Assembly (NCBI GenBank): GCA_030295235.1
Contig: AP026128.1
Coordinates: 496,001 to 560,000 of the forward strand
Reading direction: 5' to 3'
Length of the DNA: 64,000 nucleotides
DNA from: Fistulifera solaris
Taxonomy: Eukaryota > Bacillariophyta > Bacillariophyceae > Naviculales > Stauroneidaceae
Shown: in pieces, positions 34,469-44,201 of the stretch
How positions within the stretch are numbered: position 1 is the first letter of the stretch
How the letters are laid out: each line of letters begins with the position of its first letter
Program-made: the position numbers and the translations under genes
Notes under the pieces: generated by a model
Told to the model about the DNA's origin: nothing
The model's input: the letters and a program-made list of their open reading frames with translations, nothing else
Database searches by the model: none

Positions 34469-35066
34469 TCATGGATAAGAAGGAAACCCTGGAGGTTGTG
34501 GCGGAGGGGGAAGATGACTTGGCGGTGGTACCATTGCATTACCCGGCGGAGGCAGCATTACACTTCCCGGCGGAGGCACCATAGTATTTCCGGGAGGGAG
34601 CATGGGCGGCGGAGGAGGAGGAACATAGCGCGGCGGCGGTGCTTGTCCCGGAGGCGGAGGAATGAAACCAGGGCGTACCCATGTTCGTTTCCCACTGACG
34701 GTATCAATAAAGAAACTAATTCCCGTCACTTCATCGAGTTCTTCCTTCCACCCATCCGGCAACGGAGGGACCGCCGGATCATCGACGCCTCTGGCCCGAA
34801 TATAAGCTTGTTGCGCCGCAGCCAGTCCCATGGGACCGCGTTGCCATTCTTGAACGTGTTTTTCGTAATGCTGTCGCTCAACAAATAAACGAGTGAATGA
34901 GAAAGACAAAGAAACAAGAAAGAAATGAATCATCTTACGACACGAAGAGCACACGTACCAATTTGAAGTTCTCTCGAAATTTCCATCCTCGTCTCTGCTG
35001 CTTGCGACCCGCCGCACTGTCGTGTGTCAAATACGTATTGGAGTAATCATCAAAGAATCGTGGCAT
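34469..35066 (-). CDS. U1-C-like spliceosomal protein without zinc ligands, fused to a WW domain
   Basis: Exon 1 (35066-34959) and exon 2 (34870-34469), with an 88-nt GTACGT...CAG intron, give 169 residues. The N-terminus [17 protein letters not shown] follows U1 snRNP protein C residue for residue in spacing, continuing [17 protein letters not shown]1-C stabilises U1 snRNA pairing with the 5' splice site through a C2H2-type zinc finger. Here the expected ligands Cys6, Cys9, His24 and His30 are Asp6, Ser9, Gln24 and Phe30, so zinc binding looks lost. A WW domain follows ([11 protein letters not shown] ... GKRTWVRPG), then a Pro-rich tail ([12 protein letters not shown]) like that of U1-C and other spliceosomal proteins. 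Identity as a U1-C homologue is strong by pattern; function without zinc is an inference. Confidence 0.85.
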
Positions 35067-35721
35067 GTTGGAAGAAGAAATATAAAGCAATGAAAGAGAA
35101 ATGATAGTCAGTGGTTTCATGCGCAGCAATAATAACAGAGCGTTTTTTTTGCGCTGTAATTCCCGGACTGAATTCGATTGAGTCGTCATCCGAAGTCACT
35201 CAAACCTTACTTCTTCATTACTACGTACCAGGTACGGAGTAAAAGCTAGGGCGTCGTATTCGTATCGAATGCGATGTCATTTCAACAATCGAAAACACTA
35301 ACACTTACAAGACTATAGCTTGCCACTGACCTGACGACTGATCTTGCTAACGATTGGAAACACCTATCGACAACAGCCGCTTGGATGATTTGGGATCGAG
35401 AGAATGTGTGATGAGTATGATTGACAACGAGAACACAGATGAGTGCTTCATGTCTTATGGAGTACAATGACATCATTTGAGACTCGTGATAGAACTTTTA
35501 TAGTAAAACAAAGAAGAGGAAAAGTAAAGCGTGAAGCACTGCTCGAGAAAACATAGGTGCGAAATTTTTAACGAATCAGCATATCGGTATAGCAAAAAGA
35601 GTGTCACATTTTGTTTTCTCTTTTCGTTGGATCCCCAATCTCAACCAATGTCAAAAATGTGAAGGAGCTCATAAAACGATTTCGCCTCTGTTGACAACGC
35701 AAAGTCTCTCGTATCATCACC
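35067..35721. other. Divergent intergenic region, nothing recognised
   Basis: This spacer lies between the divergent U1-C-like gene and the secreted-protein gene and has no feature I recognise. The frame upstream of the U1-C ATG stays open to 35189, but family alignment fixes the start at 35066. Confidence 0.5.
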
Positions 35722-36935
35722 ATGAAGCTCGCTCTCCCTCTTTCCATCTTGGCGGGTCTCGTCTCCATGACACAGGCTCGTCTCAACATGGCTACTACCG
35801 TGCAACAACAGGAAGCCGAAATGGTGACGGAACTCGGCCGCAAGAAGAAGAAGAGTCAAGCAACCGGCTGGCACAACCTCATCCACGTAACGTTCAAGAT
35901 GGACCACTTCAAGTCGTTCGACGAGCCGGGCGAGTTCAACAAGAAGGTGGCCGTCGGAGCTTTCAATCGTGCGTTCGAACAAGCCTTTGAGGGCATTGCC
36001 ATGGATTGGGATTTCATTGACAGTCTCATCCAAATCCCGGAACCGGAGTACCTCAGCAGCGGAGATCTCTCGTACCCCCGCCCTCGCCCGGGACGCCAAG
36101 TTCCAAAGCCGAAGAAAGATCCGCGACACACCAACACCTGGACCATTTACTACGGAAGCATTCATGGAGATGCAACTTGTCGACTTTGCCCGAACGATTT
36201 TCTGGGAAGCGGAGCGAGCGGTGAGAGCTTCTCGAACTTTCTCAAAGACCAAGCCAAATGGGATGATGTTGGCAAGTTGTTTTGCGCGGAACTCAAAGGG
36301 ACGGGCATTGATAATTTCGAAGATGTCAAGAACTGTGCCTTCACAGTCGGGTATGTTGGTGAGAACGAGATTGAGTTGATGGAGTCCGCCACCACTGCGG
36401 CTCTCGCGTCGGACGTTTTGACGGAGGTATCGGGACACACCAACGCCATCGTCACCACGTATAGCATTCAACCATCCGCCGTCCTGGACATGGAGGCTCT
36501 CGAAAAGGCATTCACTGTCGCCTACAACAATGTCTTTGAGGATACCGACTTTGTGGTGGAGGGAGTTCAGCTTTGCGTCAGGTTGTCGCGGACGAAATGG
36601 CGGTGGGTCAGAGTAGTGTGCGTGCTCATGGCAATGAGATCGCGGTCTTTAATGAAGCGGACGAAGCAGGTGACGACGGGGACGCTGATACCGAAGACGC
36701 CGACGAAGATGTCGATTTCCTCACCACCATGTATTGGTTGCAAGTTAACTGGACCTGCAAGGGATCGACATGCAGCGCGGACGACATGTTGCCTGGAGCT
36801 TTTTTGCAGAATACGCCCGGTATCAGCCGTCACACCATCTTGGAATCGTACTTCTGCCATAACTTGCGCGAATTTGGTGATGCCTCTTTGACGGACGTCG
36901 ACGGATGTGACATTATGTTTCTTGCCGGCATGTAA
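35722..36935 (+). CDS. Secreted protein of unknown function
   Basis: About 404 residues, starting with a signal peptide (MKLALPLSILAGLVSMTQA). It continues through a basic patch (GRKKKKSQ) and mixed alpha/beta sequence (NLIHVTFKMDHFKSFDEPGE), then a Cys pair (CRLCPNDFLGSG). A second region repeats a similar theme (VLDMEALEKAFTVAYNNVFE), so two related halves are possible (AVGAFNRAFEQAFEG against ALEKAFTVAYNNVFE). One base is missing near 36566; after it the frame continues through ADEMAVGQSSVRAHGNE, an acidic stretch and CNGST-like Cys-containing segments to TAA at 36933-36935. I do not recognise a family. It is likely an extracellular or cell-wall protein. Confidence 0.6.
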
Positions 36936-37612
36936 GTCGGCTTTGATTCTAAAGGGTGGTCTCGTAGACCTCAGTCGTTGAACGCTGAGCTCTTGTACGG
37001 CGAGATCTCAATATATATTACATGATGGAAAGGAGATACGTAGTTTATAGCTGTATCTTGTTATAATAAAACAATTATCTCTCCAAACGTTTGTTGCAGC
37101 GCAGCAGTCTGGCTCTATCGCATCGCGGTCGCAGACGAGGTCGCAGAAGAAAAATGATTCATGACTCAGTTGCAGTCGTCTTGAGATACGGACAACACTT
37201 TAGACAGACACACGCTTCACAAGTTTCATCTACGTTACTAGAGATGAATTGAAAAAGCTGCCTACATAATTAGATCGACATAAATACCAAGAAAGTAGGA
37301 AGCTCGACAAGCTTGCAGAACGAATGAGGGTTAGGTAGCCGTCGGACTCGGAAGAATATTAGTTCATGACTCAATTGCAGTCGTGGCAAAAGTCGAATAC
37401 ACTTTTAAATGTTGTACTCCGTAGTTATTATTGATGGCCAAAACCTCGTCGCGATCGGGAGACTTCCGTTCCGTTAGGTCTCCGATCAGGGTGAAGGGTG
37501 AACCTCTTCCGATAGCTCTCCCGTTAAGGGAGACGTTACCTGACTACATTAAACATTAGAGTAGAGCACTCGCAATTGGATGTGGTACTAACTACTTAGA
37601 GGCCTTCCATCC
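36936..37612. other. Intergenic with a repeat dimer
   Basis: No gene is seen. Two minus-strand hairpin-element copies lie here, then about 200 bp of unique sequence (including TCGGGAGACTTCCGTTCCG near 37460) leading to the transposon target site. Confidence 0.5.
37156..37408 (-). repeat. Dimer of the dispersed hairpin element (copies 7 and 8)
   Basis: On the minus strand, copy 37156-37204 carries AAAGTGTTGTCC and CGACTGCAACTGAGTCATGA. Copy 37362-37408 carries AAAAGTGTATTCGAC and CGACTGCAATTGAGTCATGA. Their starts are about 206 bp apart. Confidence 0.65.
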
Positions 37613-37620
37613 TTCATTAG

Positions 37621-38773
37621 CAGGCCACTTTATACTACTACATTGTAGTACTGCAGTACCGTAACTTAAAATACTACACTTTTGAGACCTTAAAATACTC
37701 AAAGTATTACAAAGATCAACGGACACGGCATGTACATAAAATCCCATACTAGAGCGCCGGCCAGCTTTATCCTCTCGCCAATTCTTGCGCAACAAAAAAT
37801 TATTATCGTTCTTATCCCTTTTGTATTTCTTTGCAAATTTTTGATCAACAACAAGAGATAGCACGGTTTCAAGCCGCGTTCCCATTATTATTTGACGTGA
37901 AGAAACTGCTTGATACGAAATGGAGTGGAAGGATTGATGGCTTTGCCGTCGGATCGTCGATTTGACCGGCGCCAAAATGCCGTCGGGGAGCTGTCGTTGC
38001 TCGTTTTTTGGATATAGAACTGCTGAAAGAATTGGTTCAGGCCGCGTTTCGATTCATAGTTGACATGAAGATGTTGCTGGAAGCGGAATGAAGTCGAAGA
38101 ATTGATGGCTTTGCCGTCGGATCGTCGATTTGACCGGCGCCAAAATGCCGTCGGGGAGCTGTCGTTGCTCGTTTTTTGGATATAGAACTACCGAAAGAAT
38201 TGATTCAGGCCGCTTTTCCAATTATAGTTGACATGTAGATGTTGTTTGAAGCAAAACGAAGTCGAAAGATTGATGGCGTTGCTGTCGGAGAGTCGATTTG
38301 ACCGCCGCCAAAATGTAAGTGCGCTTGGGCTTCTTGGGAGACGGGCTTCCTGCAGGCTCGTTTTCGGCACTTCGCTTTGCTGGTCGAGGCATTGCACCAG
38401 GAACTGGATGTTAGATGGTGCAAGAGAAAAGAAGTAGAGCAATAAGGAAACAAGGAAACCCTGGACTTGCAAGAGTAAAGCGAGAAATGAAACATTTTCG
38501 TCGGCGTTTTCCCCAGGCTCCAGGGCATTCACCTTCCTGCAGCTTCCCACCACTGCATCAAACAAGACTTTTAATGAAAAAATGTCAAATAAGCCGTTAC
38601 TAGGGCGCAAAATGATTAATTTAGGGCAAAATGAGTGAGCTAGAAACGTGACGTTGCCCTTTCACATTGAATTATCCCTAACCATACTACATACTTAAAA
38701 TACTACAACTTTGGCTGACAAAGTACTACTTCTACTACAAAATGCTACTGACGTAGTAGTATAAAGTGGCCTG
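37621..38773. mobile_element. Non-autonomous hAT-like DNA transposon (1153 bp)
   Basis: The element is bounded by perfect 21-bp terminal inverted repeats beginning CAGGCCACTTTATACTAC, at 37621-37641 and 38753-38773. It is flanked by a perfect 8-bp target duplication TTCATTAG at 37613-37620 and 38774-38781. An 8-bp duplication with CAG-type termini is the hallmark of hAT elements. Subterminal copies of TACTAC/AAAATACTAC occur at both ends, like hAT transposase-binding sites. The longest internal frames are about 140 codons and have no recognisable transposase, so it depends on a transposase elsewhere. The perfect ends and duplication suggest recent insertion. Confidence 0.85.
37866..38330. repeat. 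168-bp tandem repeat inside the transposon
   Basis: The block ATTGATGGC occurs at 37933, 38101 and 38269, exactly 168 bp apart. Each is followed by a similar GTCGGA...TCGATTTGACCG segment and preceded by TTCA(A/G)GCCGC. Two copies are nearly identical; the third has diverged and ends near 38330. Confidence 0.75.
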
Positions 38774-40249
38774 TTCATTAGTTCTACTTAGGTCACGCAC
38801 AATAACCGCACAATCATTCGCGTTGTGCGTTTGTTCGTTTGTTCCGTTCCGTTCCGACTGCCGACAAGATGATCAGAACGCTGCATTCCTTATTATCATA
38901 CTTGCCCTTCCGTCTTTTACAACATTAACATGTCGATAATTGAAACGAAGGAGCGACGATCATTCGTCACGATTATGCAAAAATATGGGGCTAAAACGGC
39001 TGTACGGAGTATTTTTTCTAGGATATGGAACAAACGATAATAACAGCAAATTGTTATAGACTAATAATCGACGAGAAAAGCAGTGGTGATAAAAAGAAGA
39101 GATACACTGATATTCCCCTTTATTCAACTAGACATCCAAATCGGAACAACGCGACTCGATTATTTACAGTCCCGAGAAGAAACTTTTGCAATTTATTTTC
39201 AACCAACCAGGACGTCCTCTAGGAACCGTTTACGACAGGAACTTCTGCACAAAAGTGAAAATACATATAAGTATAAAGGTAGCGGTGTTGATGTTTCTGG
39301 TGATTTATCATGAAATGAGTCTCGTGAAATGTTTTTCTTCGAAGATTTCAAAATTTACTATGACATGGACTGTTGGTTTACGACAAACGCGACTCCATTA
39401 TTTACAGTCCCGAGACGAAACTCTTGCAATGATTTCCAACAACGTCCTAGGGACCGTTTACGACAAAAACTTCTTCACAAAAGTGAAAATATAAGTATAA
39501 AGGTAGCGATGTTGATGTTTCTGGTGATTTATCATGAAATGAGTCTCGTGAAATGTCTTTCGTCGAAGATTTCAAAATCTACTATGACATGGACTGTTGG
39601 TTTACGACAAACGCGACTCCATTATTTACAGTCCCGAGACGAAACGGTTGCAATTATTTCCAACCAACCAGGACGTCCTAGGCGTTATTGCTCTTTGGTC
39701 CTAGGGACCGTTTACGACAGAAACTTCTGCACAAAAGTGAAAATATTAGTATAAAGGGAGCGGTGTTGATGTTTCTGGTGATTTATCATGAAATGAGTCT
39801 CGTGAAATGTCTTTCTTCGAAGATATCAAAATTTACTATGACATGGACTGTTGGTTTACGACAAACGCGACTCCATTATTTACAGTCCCGAGACGAAACG
39901 GTTGCAATTATTTCCAACCACCAGGACATCAGAGGCAGCGTTTATTACGCTTTCGACCGAACATTCTGCACGAAAGTCAACATATAAGCAGAAAGGTATT
40001 GGTTGTGCCCATTTTTCATTTGTACTAATGACTAATGACCAAGCTAACTAAAAAAGTAGCGTAGGGGGGATGGGGGATGCGTCTTGCATTCTGTACGACG
40101 AAAGCTCAAATTTCCGCCGAATAAAATGCGCTCGATTTTATTTCGCACCTTTCTTTCCCATGCACATCTGCTTTTCGCAAGCCGACTATGATCTCATTCA
40201 ACTGCTGCTGTCTGTTGAATTAACATAACAAGTAGAACAACAAGCGACC
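38774..40249. other. Repeat-rich intergenic region
   Basis: The region between the transposon and the prenyltransferase gene holds a tandem repeat array (39130-39990). I see no gene: the open frames within it are repeated in different frames and carry no domain. Confidence 0.55.
39130..39990. repeat. Tandem repeat array, units about 225-253 bp
   Basis: The marker GATGTTTCTGGTGATTTATC occurs near 39290, 39515 and 39768. Each is followed by ATGAGTCTCGTGAAATGT, ACATGGACTGTTGGTTTACG, ATTTACAGTCCCGAGACG and ACCGTTTACGACA in the same order. A partial unit precedes the first marker and another follows the third. Unit lengths of 225 and 253 bp differ by a 28-bp insertion that includes GTTATTGCTCTTTGG. 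The reading frame is not kept, so the array is not coding. Confidence 0.78.
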
Positions 40250-41320
40250 ATGGCATCCTCTACGACAACGATGATTACTACCGAAGATTTGCCGGCGCTG
40301 TTTCACGATGTAACACCGATTCCGCAAGACGAAGGACCGCACATTGTGTGTCGCATTGATTATCCGCCGGAGTTTACGATCGCGTACGATTATTTCCGTG
40401 CCCTGTCCGCCAAGGACGAATGGTCCGAACGTGCCCTCCAATTAACGACTTTGTGTTTGCAATTCAATCCGGCGAATTATACGGTGTGGCATTTTCGAAG
40501 AAAATGTATGTGGGCGTTGTTGATGAAGGAGGACAAGAGCATAGATCTCGAGGCGTTTCTGGTGAACGATTTGACGCTGGCGGCCGCTCTGGGAGGCGAA
40601 AATCCCAAAAACTATCAAATTTGGTATCATCGGCGAGCCATTTTGGAATATGTTGAACAACAGACGAACAAAGAATTATTTTACACATTCTGTCGCCGCG
40701 AACTCGATTATACAGCAGAAGTCTTTCAGGAGGATTCCAAGAACTATCATGCCTGGTGCTTTCGGCAATGGATATTGCAAACGATGAAAGCTCCTGCAAT
40801 TTGGCAAGAAGAGATGGACTTTTCGCACCAAATGATTATGGACGGGGATGTCCGCAACAATTCGGCTTGGAATCAAAGATGGCTGGCCGCACATCGAGGT
40901 CAACTGACCACCCCTCTGGCACTCGAGACGGCACAAAGTGAAGCCGACTATGCGTTGCAAGGTGCTCGAATCGATCCGTACAATGAATGTCCTTGGCGTT
41001 ACTTGATTGCCATTCTTAAGGAACAGTGTCGTAGTAGTACAATGGAGGAAGATAAAAGAACATGGTTGCTGCAACACTACTTGGACCATGCCGAGCTGGT
41101 CAAAGAGGTGCTAAAAGAAGCGGATAAGGATCCGGAGGCGTGTCCCAATCTATCTGCTGCTTTGGTAGATATTTTGGAAATGAAAGGGGATACTGAAGCG
41201 TTGACACATGCGAAGCAATTAATGCACTATCTTGAACATGATATTGACCCGATTCGTGCGAGGTACTGGGCGTTTCGATCCAAGACTATTGAACAAGCGC
41301 TCTCTTTGAAATCCGATTGA
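40250..41320 (+). CDS. FNTA: Protein farnesyltransferase/geranylgeranyltransferase I alpha subunit
   Basis: The shared alpha subunit of cytosolic farnesyltransferase and geranylgeranyltransferase I, which attach isoprenoids to C-terminal CaaX cysteines with different beta subunits. The 356-residue frame is intact. The prenyltransferase alpha repeats are clear from their Trp motifs: NYTVWHFRRKCM, NYQIWYHRRAIL, NYHAWCFRQWIL, NNSAWNQRWLAA and NECPWRYLIAIL. The N-terminal part (FRALSAKDEWSERALQLT) also matches. It is convergent with the exosome gene, with only 36 bp between their stop codons. Confidence 0.93.
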   Translation: MASSTTTMITTEDLPALFHDVTPIPQDEGPHIVCRIDYPPEFTIAYDYFRALSAKDEWSERALQLTTLCLQFNPANYTVWHFRRKCMWALLMKEDKSIDLEAFLVNDLTLAAALGGENPKNYQIWYHRRAILEYVEQQTNKELFYTFCRRELDYTAEVFQEDSKNYHAWCFRQWILQTMKAPAIWQEEMDFSHQMIMDGDVRNNSAWNQRWLAAHRGQLTTPLALETAQSEADYALQGARIDPYNECPWRYLIAILKEQCRSSTMEEDKRTWLLQHYLDHAELVKEVLKEADKDPEACPNLSAALVDILEMKGDTEALTHAKQLMHYLEHDIDPIRARYWAFRSKTIEQALSLKSD

Positions 41321-41356
41321 AAGGAAATTAATGAACATCTTAGAAAAATACAGCGT

Positions 41357-42216
41357 CTAGTCCTTGTTTTCAGTTTCTGACTGCTGCTGCAGCAAATGAT
41401 CGCGGAGAAATCGATGCATCGTCCGACAGCCGTCTCGACACAAGTCAATGGCTTGATTCGTTTGCGCGGGCGATAGTCTGCCGGACTGTTCTAACAAGCT
41501 GACTTCCTTCCAATTTGGTAATAAGGCCAAAGTCACGACGGCATCTGCCGATTCTTCCTCGTCCAAATCCGGATCCGCCAACAAGACACCATTTTGAAGC
41601 GCAACTTGACACGAAGTCACTAGATCATACAATTCAACACAAGCGCGCGTCAAAGCGACCGAAGCGGCAGCAATGCAAGCCGGCAAAACACTCCCATCAT
41701 CTTGCAATACCGTGACTTGTACCCGAATACAGCACTTGGGGTACTGCTGCAACGGCACCGCCGCTTGTAATGCGGACAAGAGCCGCGCGGACAAATCGCT
41801 CTCCGACTCAATCGCCATGTGTTGATCCGAGAAGAAGAAAATTGTTGGTGTGATTGATCGAGTGGAGTCGCCGATGCATTCAATATACGTGCTATGGGGT
41901 AGCTGGCGTGGGGCAAGAAATTGACTTGACAGTACAATGTTCCTTCGTCCATACTCAATTGTACCGAGGAAGGCAAAAGTGAGGATGATGCGTAAACAGG
42001 ACTAGTCACTTGGCAAATGACTTTGGTGTGACCCATTTCCACCAAAGCCGAACCTGACTGCGATAGCTGCGAATCGATGTGAATCCGACGGAGCGAGTGA
42101 CTCGCACGAGTTGTTTTGCCATCGCCACTTTGTCTCTCTTTCGTCCCGCCTTCCTGTGACGATGGTAGATTGAGAGGAAAGTAGCAATTTGATAATTTAA
42201 AAGCTGGTTTCGTCAT
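41357..42216 (-). CDS. MTR3: Exosome RNase PH-domain subunit, MTR3-like
   Basis: A subunit of the six-membered RNase PH ring of the RNA exosome, which processes and degrades RNA in nucleus and cytoplasm. Recognisable segments are QSGSALVEMGHTKVICQV, DEGTLYCQVNFLP, RVQVTVLQDDGSVLPACIAA and VTLALLPNWKEVSLLEQSG. The frame shifts at a plus-strand A4 run (41838-41841). Restoring one base joins QSHQQFFFFSDQHMAIES smoothly and gives 286 residues. The arrangement SDQHMAIESESDLSARLLSA is closer to MTR3 (EXOSC6) than to RRP41, but RRP41 or RRP46 cannot be excluded. Confidence 0.83.
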
Positions 42217-42705
42217 CTTTGTCTATTAAAGATGTCGCCGACTGCGAAAAAATAGCAAAGCATCTTAATAACGAAGACTTTTTCGTGGTGCGTCTCGTCG
42301 CGGTGGAAGATCAGACGCTCGAATTCGTGATCGGACTGAGTTCTTGAAGGGTAAAAATTCGAAGAAAGAAACGTCCGTTGAAAGGACGTTGAGGCACGCG
42401 GACGAGTTTTATTCTGATAGTAGAAATATACTATAATGATACTTAGACTGTTTTGTCACAAAACTAAAGGTACATAGTAATGTCACCTCTATAGTGTGTC
42501 ACAAGTCCGCTAAGTAGTTTCGCCAACGGCCGACTGGCTTTCGCTGGAACGGAAAACGGATTGCAAAAAACCAACGAATGGAAAACCATCACTTATTGAA
42601 ATATTGGAGTTCGAAAAATGCCGAACGTATCGAGAGCATTCTCGTGAACCTTCTGTTTATAACTTTATTTGTTTGTGATTGTCTTGTTGCTGGAGTTGGT
42701 AAAAG
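42217..42705. other. Divergent intergenic region, nothing recognised
   Basis: This spacer separates the divergent exosome gene and the unknown gene at 42706. The only structure noticed is a short inverted pair around 42371-42389 (ACGTCC ... GGACGT). Confidence 0.5.
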
Positions 42706-43320
42706 ATGAACTTGTTCCGGGGGCGTCCACGATTGGAGTACGGAGAAGTTGATCGTACCCATGTTGTGGCCGATGATAGTTCGATCGGAAGTAACCTTGA
42801 AACGAAAGACCAGTTTTTCATCCGAATTCGACCCAAGCGCTATTTCCGCAGTGATGCCAGCACCGTTTCATCGATAACATATCATGACGGTTCGGGTTAT
42901 GCAGAGTCGGCATGGTGTTGTCACACCAGTAGGTGTATACCAGAACCGAGAACTAAGTCGACCAAAATAATCGCACGGAAAGATCACAAGAAAGAATGCA
43001 ACGAATGCTACAACTGCAATACATGTCGAACGGCTAATAAGATAACTACAGATGGCGATAATCTAGTTGCGAATGGGTCGACGGAGAGAAGGAAGACAAA
43101 AGAGAATGACTCCGACACAGTTCCGACCCGAGAGACTGCTTCGCTGTTCGACAATTTGTCCTCGACGAGTGAGGATGACGACGATGAGGTACAGCGTATT
43201 CGGGGTGCACCCAGTCGCAGGCGTAAATGGCGACTGATTAGCAATATTTCTGGCAAGAAAAAGAATCGCAGGAAATCAGAAGTGGCGCATAATGGAATTC
43301 AGACAGAGATTCTTTCCTAG
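42706..43320 (+). CDS. Protein of unknown function with a Cys cluster and basic tail
   Basis: An intact 204-residue frame that I do not recognise. The first third contains FFIRIRPKRYFRSDASTVSS. Cys residues cluster (WCCHTSRCIPEP, then ECNECYNCNTCRT), enough to bind a metal. The C-terminal third has an acidic run (SEDDDDE) and a strongly basic end (RRRKWRLISNISGKKKNRRK). No signal peptide or membrane segment is present. It is probably a lineage-specific nuclear or cytosolic protein. Confidence 0.5.
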   Translation: MNLFRGRPRLEYGEVDRTHVVADDSSIGSNLETKDQFFIRIRPKRYFRSDASTVSSITYHDGSGYAESAWCCHTSRCIPEPRTKSTKIIARKDHKKECNECYNCNTCRTANKITTDGDNLVANGSTERRKTKENDSDTVPTRETASLFDNLSSTSEDDDDEVQRIRGAPSRRRKWRLISNISGKKKNRRKSEVAHNGIQTEILS

Positions 43321-44201
43321 AACCTCAACATGTCGCGCTATCGCGCTGTAGGTTTATGGAATTGCTACAAAAATAACTTTAGTTCACTTTTTTATCAATC
43401 TGCTATAGCTAAAATAGCTCGACTTGCTCAGTGCCATCTGCCTCAATTTAAGTCGGTTAACATAATGGGCACTGTACAAACCAGAAGTGTCAGCTATTGA
43501 ATGATGCTAAAAAGCATGGTACTAGAGACCACATAGGTTATTTGATGACGGAGTCTTGGATGTGATAAACATGTGGTTTTTTGTGTATTCGTGATGAGAT
43601 AATGCATGCGGTTCGGACACATCCCAACATTCCGAGAGTTCATCTCTCTGCCAAAGCTTCAATTTTTCTGTAAACAGAGAAGCTGTAAAGTGTTTACATT
43701 TCATAGGTCTAAAGAACTCCGATGTTAAAACTTGACTGCCTAGTTCCACTGATGTTATCGAGTACAGGAGATTGTAGGATGACTTACTCTCTTGACACCC
43801 ACAGATGTCCTCCGTTTGAGCAAAATGAAAATTTACACTAACTCAAGCAATGTTTAAAGGGAACTATAGTCGGAAGGAAGGACTTAGGAATCGGCCGAGA
43901 CCCTCCTTAGGACTCGTGACTGTTCAGTAATGATTAAAAACTACCGTGATTCAAAAAGCCTGGTTTTTGGCCTTTTGTAGGCCATATTTTTTTAGCATTG
44001 CAATCAACGCAAAAAAAGCACGTGACGAACACAAGCAAACAAGTAAATACAGGTTAAGATAAATAATCAAAGAGTCATGGCAACAGAGCAGAGTTACCCT
44101 GGAGATGAAAACAAATATTCAGTTTCTTGCTCCGTATCTGGATCGTATGATAGGGGAGCAGCGTTCATTTCAGTCGGGCCTGGTAAGGTGACAAGAACAT
44201 A
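43321..44201. other. Intergenic, nothing recognised
   Basis: About 0.9 kb without gene-like sequence. An ACTATAG near 43864 and a TCGTGACTG near 43917 resemble fragments of the dispersed element, but the middle blocks are not present. Confidence 0.5.

Noticed and set aside
37592-38610. Transposase gene inside the hAT-like element
   Set aside because: The longest frames (about 127-140 codons) lack a BED finger, RNase H-like core or hAT dimerisation motif, and one simply reads through the 168-bp repeat.
39025-40051. Repetitive protein-coding gene
   Set aside because: Open frames over the array use different frames in successive units and share no protein motif; the similarity is at DNA level only.
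41820-41900. Intron in the MTR3 gene
   Set aside because: No acceptor AG lies at a position that restores the frame, and adding a single T to the T4 run joins both halves with good family similarity.
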